A DNA stretch of 10,023 nt from an uncultured Eubacteriales bacterium (lineage in GTDB: Bacteria; Bacillota; Clostridia; Oscillospirales; Butyricicoccaceae), in NCBI GenBank assembly GCA_910585875.1, contig CAJUIK010000066.1, positions 1 through 10,023 of the forward strand, given 5' to 3'. Positions 5,750 to 10,023 of this stretch are shown piece after piece. Each line of letters opens with the position of its first letter. Positions within the stretch are counted from its first letter, which is position 1. The notes beneath the pieces are model-generated. The model saw nothing but the letters and a program-made list of their open reading frames with translations, was not told where the DNA came from and searched no databases. Position numbers and translations under genes: made by a program.

Positions 5750-7528
5750 TCAGATTACTTTGCTCAGGTATTTGTTCTCATAGAGAGAGGTAAAGGCCTG
5801 GAATTCGTCGGTGCGGAGCTCCGTCAGCACTTTGCGGTATTCGTGGATATCAAAGGTGTGGTCGACGTCGGCCAGCATCATCACATAGACCGCCACATTG
5901 GAGCAGTGGTCGGAGATTTTTTCGTAATTATGGATGATATCCAGGAAGGGGATGCCGGTGTTTACTGTGCAGATACCGCTTTGCAGCCGGGAGATATGGC
6001 GGGATTTCAGCGCCTCCTTGATGGCGTCGATGACTTCTTCCAGAGGCTCCACCTGCCGGGCCAGAGCCGCGTCGTCGTTTTCATAGGCCTGCACCGTCAT
6101 GGCGACGATTTCTTCTGTGGCCTGGCTCATCACCCGCAGCTCGGAAATGGCTTCCTGTGAAAAGACAGTGCCCCGCTCGTGCATATCCTGATAGAATTCC
6201 AGCAGGTTTTCGGCATAATCGCCCACCCGCTCAAAGTCGCCGATGGAATGAAGCATTTCAGAATAGTCTTTGCGGCTGTTTTCAGAAAGATCGTCTTCTT
6301 TGATGCCCAGCATATAGGAGTTGAGCCGGGCTTCGGCCCTGTCCAAAAAGCTCTCGTTGTCCTTAAAAGTTTCCACATGGGGCGGCGTTCCCTCCACAAT
6401 GGCGGCGTTGACCATTTGCAGGTTTTGCAAGCCGCACTTGCCCATGGAGACGATGATCTTGTCGCACTGGTCCAGGGCCACGGCGGGGGAGCTGTAAAAA
6501 CGGGGGTCCAGACGGCTCAGATCCTCGATGACGGCGTTGTCCGTAGGTTCGATCTTGATGGTCTTTTCTGCCATTTTGATGAGCAGGTTGTGGAAGGGCA
6601 GGAAGAGCAGGGTGACGATGATATTAAAGGCGGCGTGGAAATTGGCGATGCCCGCCTTGCCGATAGGAGCGTCCCAGAAATCAAAATGAATGATTGCCTG
6701 GAGCGAATAGACGACGGCGATGAAGAAAATGGAGCCGATCAAGTTGAAATAAAAGTGAATCATAGCGGCCCGCTTGGCGTTTTTATTGGCGCCCAAGGCG
6801 GAAAGCAGGGCCGTGACGCAGGTGCCGATATTCTGGCCCATGATGATGGGGATAGCGGCGGAATAGGAAATCGCGCCTGTGGCGGACACCGCCTGCAAAA
6901 TACCCACTGAAGCAGAAGAGCTCTGGATCAGGGCCGTGACGACCAGACCCACCAAAACGCCCAGCACAGGGTTGGTGAATAGCGTGAACATCTGCTGGAA
7001 CCAGGGCAGTTCCTGCAAAGGGGCCATAGCGGTTTCCATGATGGACATTCCGATGAACAGCACGCCTAAGCCCAGCAAGATTTCGCCTATATCCCGGGAT
7101 TTCCGCTTTTTGGCGAACATGAACAGCCAAGCGCCTACGGCCACCAAGGCGTAGGCCATAACGGAGGGTTTCAGCAGCTGGAGAAGGAGGCTTCCCTCCA
7201 CTGTGCCGGAGGAATCTAGCCGCAGCAGCTGAGCGGTGACGGTGGTGCCGATGTTGGCGCCCATGATGATGCCCACCGCTTGCCGCAGGTTGATCAGGCC
7301 GGCGTTGACGAAACCCACCACCATAACCGTGGTGGCGGCGGAGCTTTGGATGATGCCGGTGACCAAAGCGCCCATGCCGACGGCCTTGAAAATATTGCTC
7401 GTTACAGTTTCCAGAGTTTTTTCCAGTTTCTCTCCGGCCAGCTTTTCCAGGGCGGCGCCCATCGTCAGCATACCATAGATGAAAAGCCCCAAGCCGCCCA
7501 GCGGCTTGAGAATCAATAAGAGGTCCAT
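5750..7528 (-). CDS. Na+/phosphate cotransporter with C-terminal PhoU-like domain
   Basis: Integral membrane symporter of the PNaS/NptA family, importing phosphate with sodium. The 592 residues split in two. Residues 1-320 hold about eight hydrophobic segments with the family's duplicated signature: QSSAATTVMVVGF (61-73) with GANIGTTVTA (90-99), and QSSSASVGILQAV (202-214) with GQNIGTCVTA (231-240). Residues 350-575 form a cytoplasmic PhoU-like helical domain with the metal-site-type motifs DFERVGDYAEN (431-441) and YEKISDHCSN (535-544). This fusion is common in Firmicutes, and the PhoU part is thought to control transport. The ATG at 7528 is chosen because it precedes the first hydrophobic segment, with GGTGG 4 nt and AAGGA 11 nt upstream. 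It has its own promoter and terminator but faces the same way as ppx-ppk1, consistent with a phosphate-handling cluster. The ion and substrate are inferred from the family. Confidence 0.93.
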   Translation of the reverse strand: MDLLLILKPLGGLGLFIYGMLTMGAALEKLAGEKLEKTLETVTSNIFKAVGMGALVTGIIQSSAATTVMVVGFVNAGLINLRQAVGIIMGANIGTTVTAQLLRLDSSGTVEGSLLLQLLKPSVMAYALVAVGAWLFMFAKKRKSRDIGEILLGLGVLFIGMSIMETAMAPLQELPWFQQMFTLFTNPVLGVLVGLVVTALIQSSSASVGILQAVSATGAISYSAAIPIIMGQNIGTCVTALLSALGANKNAKRAAMIHFYFNLIGSIFFIAVVYSLQAIIHFDFWDAPIGKAGIANFHAAFNIIVTLLFLPFHNLLIKMAEKTIKIEPTDNAVIEDLSRLDPRFYSSPAVALDQCDKIIVSMGKCGLQNLQMVNAAIVEGTPPHVETFKDNESFLDRAEARLNSYMLGIKEDDLSENSRKDYSEMLHSIGDFERVGDYAENLLEFYQDMHERGTVFSQEAISELRVMSQATEEIVAMTVQAYENDDAALARQVEPLEEVIDAIKEALKSRHISRLQSGICTVNTGIPFLDIIHNYEKISDHCSNVAVYVMMLADVDHTFDIHEYRKVLTELRTDEFQAFTSLYENKYLSKVI

Positions 7529-7581
7529 ACTTCCACCAATCCTTTTCTTGTTTCTTTCAAAAATTTTCTCTTTCTGGTTTT

Positions 7582-7610
7582 ATCATACCAATAGCCCCCG
7601 CGGCCGTCAA
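7582..7610 (-). promoter_or_regulatory. Promoter of the Na+/Pi symporter gene
   Basis: On the minus strand the -35 is TTGACG (7605-7610), the spacer is 17 nt, and the -10 is TATGAT (7582-7587) preceded by TGG (extended -10). It lies about 55 nt upstream of the ATG at 7528. The segment TGGTATGATAAA is shared with the ppx promoter. Confidence 0.82.
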
Positions 7611-7621
7611 CGAAAAAGCGC

Positions 7622-7643
7622 CTGTGTAAAGGGAATTTTACAG
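7622..7643. promoter_or_regulatory. Inverted repeat upstream of the symporter promoter, possible operator
   Basis: CTGT (7622-7625) and ACAG (7640-7643) bound a near-palindrome whose inner arms are TGTAAA (7625-7630) and TTTACA (7637-7642), separated by six bases. It sits 12-15 bp upstream of the -35, where an activator would bind. TTTACA resembles the TTNACA half-site of Gram-positive PhoP, but PhoP boxes are usually direct repeats, so the identity of any binding protein is open. The rest of the divergent intergenic region, 7529-7887, holds only the two promoters and a short leader; no gene was seen in it. Confidence 0.3.
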
Positions 7644-7761
7644 AATCCCCACAAAATCCGCGGTTTTGCAGAGCCCTTTTGTGTCCATGTTTTCCTAGGG
7701 AAGCCCGATTATGTCAGCCAGGCCGCAACGCCGTTTTTCGGCGCGAACGCGGGGTTCTGTC

Positions 7762-7790
7762 TTGTGTCTTTCTCCGCTTCATGGTAAAAT
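7762..7790 (+). promoter_or_regulatory. Promoter of the PuuD-like amidotransferase gene
   Basis: The -35 is TTGTGT (7762-7767), the spacer is 17 nt, and the -10 is TAAAAT (7785-7790) preceded by TGG (extended -10). Transcription would start near 7797 and give a leader of about 90 nt. The leader contains a compact hairpin, CGGCG/CGCCG with loop GGA (7809-7821). Confidence 0.7.
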
Positions 7791-7887
7791 AGCCGAAAGC
7801 CCTGCAAACGGCGGGACGCCGGCTAAATGAGAATGGGAAACCCTGAAAAATAAAATTATGGGGGAATACAAGGAGGAGTTGATCAAA

Positions 7888-8601
7888 ATGATTGATGGAA
7901 AATTGGCGATTTTGATTCCGACGGATTCTTATGAGATGCCCACAGGCCAGCGGGCCCATTACAGCCCCTCGGCCTATTCCCGGGCAATCGCGGCGGCAGG
8001 AGCCGTGCCCATCCTCGGCGGCGAACAGTGCGCCAAAGAGCTGTCTTTGCTGTGCGACGGCCTGTTGCTGGCAGGCGGCCCGGATATTGAGCCGGATTTG
8101 TTTGGCGAGGAAGTTTACAACGACACCGTAAAAATGGATACCCCTCGGACAAAATTTGAGTATGCGGTTCTCAAAGAATTCTTGGCCCAGGGCAAGGCCG
8201 TCATGGGCATTTGCCGGGGCGAGCAGCTGCTCAACGTCTATCTGGGCGGCGATATCTACCAGGATTTGGCCCATCAGAAAGGGCTGTTCCACAGCAGCTA
8301 TGAGCTGCGGCATTCGGTGAAAGCCGTTCCCGGCTCTTTTGTGGAAAAGCTGCTGGGACAGGAATTTTTGGTCAACAGCACGCACCATCAGGCGGTTCGG
8401 CGGCTGGCGCCCGGTTTGAAGCTGGCGGCGGAAGCCCCAGACGGGGTAATTGAGGCCTATGAACACGAGAGCCTGCCTTTGTTCGGCGTCCAGTGGCACC
8501 CCGAGCGGTTGACCAATTCCATGAGGGACGAACGCACGCCGGATATGGCGCCGCTGTTCTCCTATTTCTTGGAATTGGTTCGCAGCTATTGCGGCAAATG
8601 A
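7888..8601 (+). CDS. Class I glutamine amidotransferase-like hydrolase, PuuD / peptidase C26 family
   Basis: Family of gamma-glutamyl-gamma-aminobutyrate hydrolases and relatives that cleave gamma-glutamyl amide bonds in the cytoplasm. Numbered from the ATG at 7888 (237 residues), the nucleophile is Cys109 in GICRGEQLLNV. The catalytic His204 and Glu206 lie in GVQWHPE (200-206). Family motifs GLLLAGGPDIEP (58-69) and STHHQAV (164-170) are present. The length is typical. The start at 7888 is preferred because AGGAGGAG (7871-7878) lies 9-11 nt upstream; an in-frame ATG at 7858 would place that binding site inside the gene. The gene stands alone between its own promoter and a strong terminator, with no putrescine-pathway neighbours in view. 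The true substrate, whether gamma-Glu-GABA, another gamma-glutamyl compound or a peptide, cannot be told from sequence, so the symbol puuD is not assigned. Confidence 0.9.
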   Translation: MIDGKLAILIPTDSYEMPTGQRAHYSPSAYSRAIAAAGAVPILGGEQCAKELSLLCDGLLLAGGPDIEPDLFGEEVYNDTVKMDTPRTKFEYAVLKEFLAQGKAVMGICRGEQLLNVYLGGDIYQDLAHQKGLFHSSYELRHSVKAVPGSFVEKLLGQEFLVNSTHHQAVRRLAPGLKLAAEAPDGVIEAYEHESLPLFGVQWHPERLTNSMRDERTPDMAPLFSYFLELVRSYCGK

Positions 8602-8619
8602 AGTAATCCGTAAAAACAC

Positions 8620-8647
8620 AAAAACGCCGGCAAAAGCCGGCGTTTTT
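8620..8647. terminator. Bidirectional intrinsic terminator after the amidotransferase gene
   Basis: Perfect 12-nt arms AAAAACGCCGGC (8620-8631) and GCCGGCGTTTTT (8636-8647) flank an AAAA loop. The A and T runs at the two ends make it work in either direction. It begins about 20 nt after the stop codon. Confidence 0.92.
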
Positions 8648-8667
8648 CATCGGACTTCGCGGAAATA

Positions 8668-8696
8668 TTGACGAACAGGGCCAAAACAGCTATAAT
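8668..8696 (+). promoter_or_regulatory. Promoter of the DUF3298 lipoprotein gene
   Basis: -35 TTGACG (8668-8673), 17-nt spacer, and perfect -10 TATAAT (8691-8696). It lies about 60 nt upstream of the ATG and just after a terminator, so it opens a new transcription unit. Confidence 0.88.
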
Positions 8697-8756
8697 GCCT
8701 GTAACCGGCCCAACAGACAGAGAAAAACAGCGGCCGGCCTTTGGAAGGAGTCTGTT

Positions 8757-9587
8757 ATGCGAAATGATCGGAGCCTTCGGCGGCTGGCCGCCGGGGGGAT
8801 TTTGGCTTTATCCTGTCTGTGCGGCGGGTGCGCGGTGGGCGGCTTTGAAGAGCCTCGGCAAACCCCGGCGGAAGACAGCGTCCTGCCGGCGGAAACGGAG
8901 CCCGGCGCCCCAGTCCAGGTCTATCAGGCCAAGGAACTCCTATATGAAAAAAAGCTGAGTCTGCCCTCCGGCGCCCAGGCGGCCATTTACCGGGCGTCGC
9001 TGCCCCAATTTGAAGAAGAAGGGGATGAAAACCCCATCTTGGAGAAGATCAACCAGCATTATCGGGCGGAGCTTAGCGTTTTGCAGCAGGACTGCGAAAG
9101 TTATTTCAACCAGATCAAGGCATATTACGGCGAAAGCTGGCAGAGCGCCCAGCAGCCCACTCTGGAATACCGGGTGGATTTTGATTATCAAATCCGCCAA
9201 GCCGCCGGCCAGCGCGTCAGCCTGTCCCGCGCCTACCGGTATCTGGACGTCAACGGCAAAGAAAAGGTTGTTTACAGCGCCGAAACCTTTGATTGCACCA
9301 CCGGTTGGCTGATCAAACTGGGCGATCTGTTTGCTGATCAAGACGAAGCGGAGCAGGAGGTAAAGCGGCAGCTTCAGCTCTGGATTGAGAAAAACCAGAT
9401 CGAAAACGTCTCTGTGGACGATTTTTCTTTTGCGAAGCAGGACAGCGCCTTTGCCATTGGAGAGGACTTTCTTTACCTGTGCCTGGAGGAAAGCGTGGTC
9501 AGCACAGACAGCGCCGGCGGCTGCTTGGCTGAAATTCCGCTGGAAAGCCTGGAGAGCTTGATGGTTCAGCCTGTGGAGGAGGAATAA
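8757..9587 (+). CDS. Lipoprotein with DUF3298 (RsiV/PdaC-like) domain
   Basis: Predicted cell-surface lipoprotein of 276 residues. A basic start (MRNDRSLRRL) and hydrophobic stretch (11-22) lead to a cysteine-rich end, SCLCGGCAVGG. Cys25 (CGGC) or Cys20 (LALSC) is the likely lipidated residue, and neither lipobox is perfect. A short low-complexity linker rich in Glu and Pro follows (30-55). The rest resembles the DUF4163/DUF3298 arrangement of the extracellular parts of RsiV and PdaC: IYRASLPQFEEEGDENPILEKIN (read in two parts, 78-88 and 89-99) with the following helix, SLSRAYRYLDVNGKEKVVYSAETFD (read as 155-166 and 167-179), then GWLIKLGDLF (183-192). The function of this group outside RsiV and PdaC is not known to me. 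The ATG at 8757 has AGGAG 6 nt upstream. It has its own consensus promoter and probably carries the DUF4291 gene on the same transcript, 37 nt downstream. Confidence 0.8.
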   Translation: MRNDRSLRRLAAGGILALSCLCGGCAVGGFEEPRQTPAEDSVLPAETEPGAPVQVYQAKELLYEKKLSLPSGAQAAIYRASLPQFEEEGDENPILEKINQHYRAELSVLQQDCESYFNQIKAYYGESWQSAQQPTLEYRVDFDYQIRQAAGQRVSLSRAYRYLDVNGKEKVVYSAETFDCTTGWLIKLGDLFADQDEAEQEVKRQLQLWIEKNQIENVSVDDFSFAKQDSAFAIGEDFLYLCLEESVVSTDSAGGCLAEIPLESLESLMVQPVEEE

Positions 9588-9624
9588 ATGCTTTCACAGC
9601 GGCCTGCCGGCGAGGAGGAAAGGC

Positions 9625-10023
9625 ATGGAATACGGTCAAGAAATCATGGCGCAATACAATCGGCGATGGATCCGAGTATATCAAGCCTACAACCCTGCCA
9701 TCGCCCAAGAGGCCGTGGCGCTGCAGCGGTTTGGAAATCAATTTCAGACAAACCGGATGACATGGATCAAACCGTCGTTTTTGTGGATGATGTATCGCTC
9801 CAATTGGGGGACGAAGAAAAATCAGGAGCATATTCTCGCAATAGACGTCTGCCGGTCTGTTTTTGACGAGCTTTTGAAAAAGGCGACGCTGACTTCGCCG
9901 GATTCCCCTTGCTATACCGGCGAACAATGGCGCAAGGCTTTTGACGAAGCGACAGTATATTGCCAATGGGACCCGGATCGAAATATCAACGGGGATCCCA
10001 TCCATCGGGCCGCAATTCAAATA
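9625..10023 (+). CDS. DUF4291 family protein, 3' end beyond window
   Basis: Direct translation gives 133 residues open to the right edge. The family hallmark is the segment MTWIKPSFLWMMYRSNWGTK (45-64), followed by an ILAIDVCRSVF stretch, and near the edge VYCQWDPDRN, the DUF4291 pattern of a tryptophan-rich core and WDP motif. The start IRVYQAYNPAIAQEAVALQRF (read as 16-26 and 27-36) also fits. The usual family length is around 180-200 residues, so roughly 50 are missing. The ATG at 9625 is chosen because AGGAGG (9613-9618) lies 6 nt upstream. The gene follows the lipoprotein gene by 37 nt with no terminator or promoter seen between, so co-transcription is likely. The biochemical role of DUF4291 is unknown to me. 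Confidence 0.88.
   Translation, partial: MEYGQEIMAQYNRRWIRVYQAYNPAIAQEAVALQRFGNQFQTNRMTWIKPSFLWMMYRSNWGTKKNQEHILAIDVCRSVFDELLKKATLTSPDSPCYTGEQWRKAFDEATVYCQWDPDRNINGDPIHRAAIQI

Noticed and set aside
2247..7842. Short repeat GAGAATGGGAA followed by CCCT at 2247-2261 and 7830-7844
   Set aside because: The copies are about 15 bp, differ by one base, and lie in unrelated contexts (coding strand of the acetyltransferase start versus a 5' leader). This is probably coincidence.
7797..7860. c-di-GMP-I (GEMM) riboswitch in the leader of the amidotransferase gene
   Set aside because: Words such as GCAAAC, GGGACGC and CTAAA occur in the right order, but the hairpin between the first two elements and the tetraloop-receptor arrangement are missing, and no terminator or sequestering stem follows. 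The resemblance is probably chance.
7714..8619. 301-residue minus-strand ORF opposite the amidotransferase gene
   Set aside because: It is the antisense of a gene with a full catalytic triad, starts within the terminator region and has no family motif.

Overview
The window looks like chromosomal DNA from a fairly GC-rich Gram-positive anaerobe of the class Clostridia, most likely in the Oscillospiraceae/Ruminococcaceae range. The signs are consistent AGGAGG-type ribosome binding sites, sigma-A promoters close to consensus (TTGACA, 17 bp, TATAAT), hairpin-plus-U-tract terminators, an archaeal-type aspartyl-tRNA synthetase of the kind some Clostridia carry, and a Ppx/GppA phosphatase without the C-terminal domain of the enterobacterial enzyme. 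No mobile element, CRISPR array, rRNA or tRNA gene was seen. The organism call is inference from these features.

Left part, minus strand (1-2260). An archaeal-type aspartyl-tRNA synthetase gene runs off the left edge. It has a consensus promoter and a leader of about 310 nt. The leader holds a 12-codon peptide ORF with two Asp codons just before its stop, followed by three terminator-like hairpins. This resembles a ribosome-mediated attenuator that senses charged tRNA-Asp. Upstream of it, and in the same direction, is a tandem-GNAT acetyltransferase gene whose best-supported start codon is ATT.

Middle part, minus strand (2362-7640). This is a phosphate/polyphosphate block. A Na+/Pi symporter with a fused PhoU-like domain has its own promoter and terminator. 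Below it lies a two-gene operon, ppx (exopolyphosphatase family) then ppk1 (polyphosphate kinase), closed by a strong terminator. Together they would import phosphate, store it as polyphosphate and release it again. The symporter and ppx upstream regions share an identical 12-bp extended -10 element, and each has a TTTACA motif a little further upstream.

Right part, plus strand (7760-10023). A divergent intergenic region leads to a class-I glutamine-amidotransferase-fold hydrolase of the PuuD/peptidase C26 family, closed by a perfect bidirectional terminator. A second consensus promoter then drives a lipoprotein with a DUF3298/RsiV-like domain, followed by a DUF4291 gene cut by the right edge. 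Both edge genes (aspS and DUF4291) lack a stop codon in the window and were found by direct translation.
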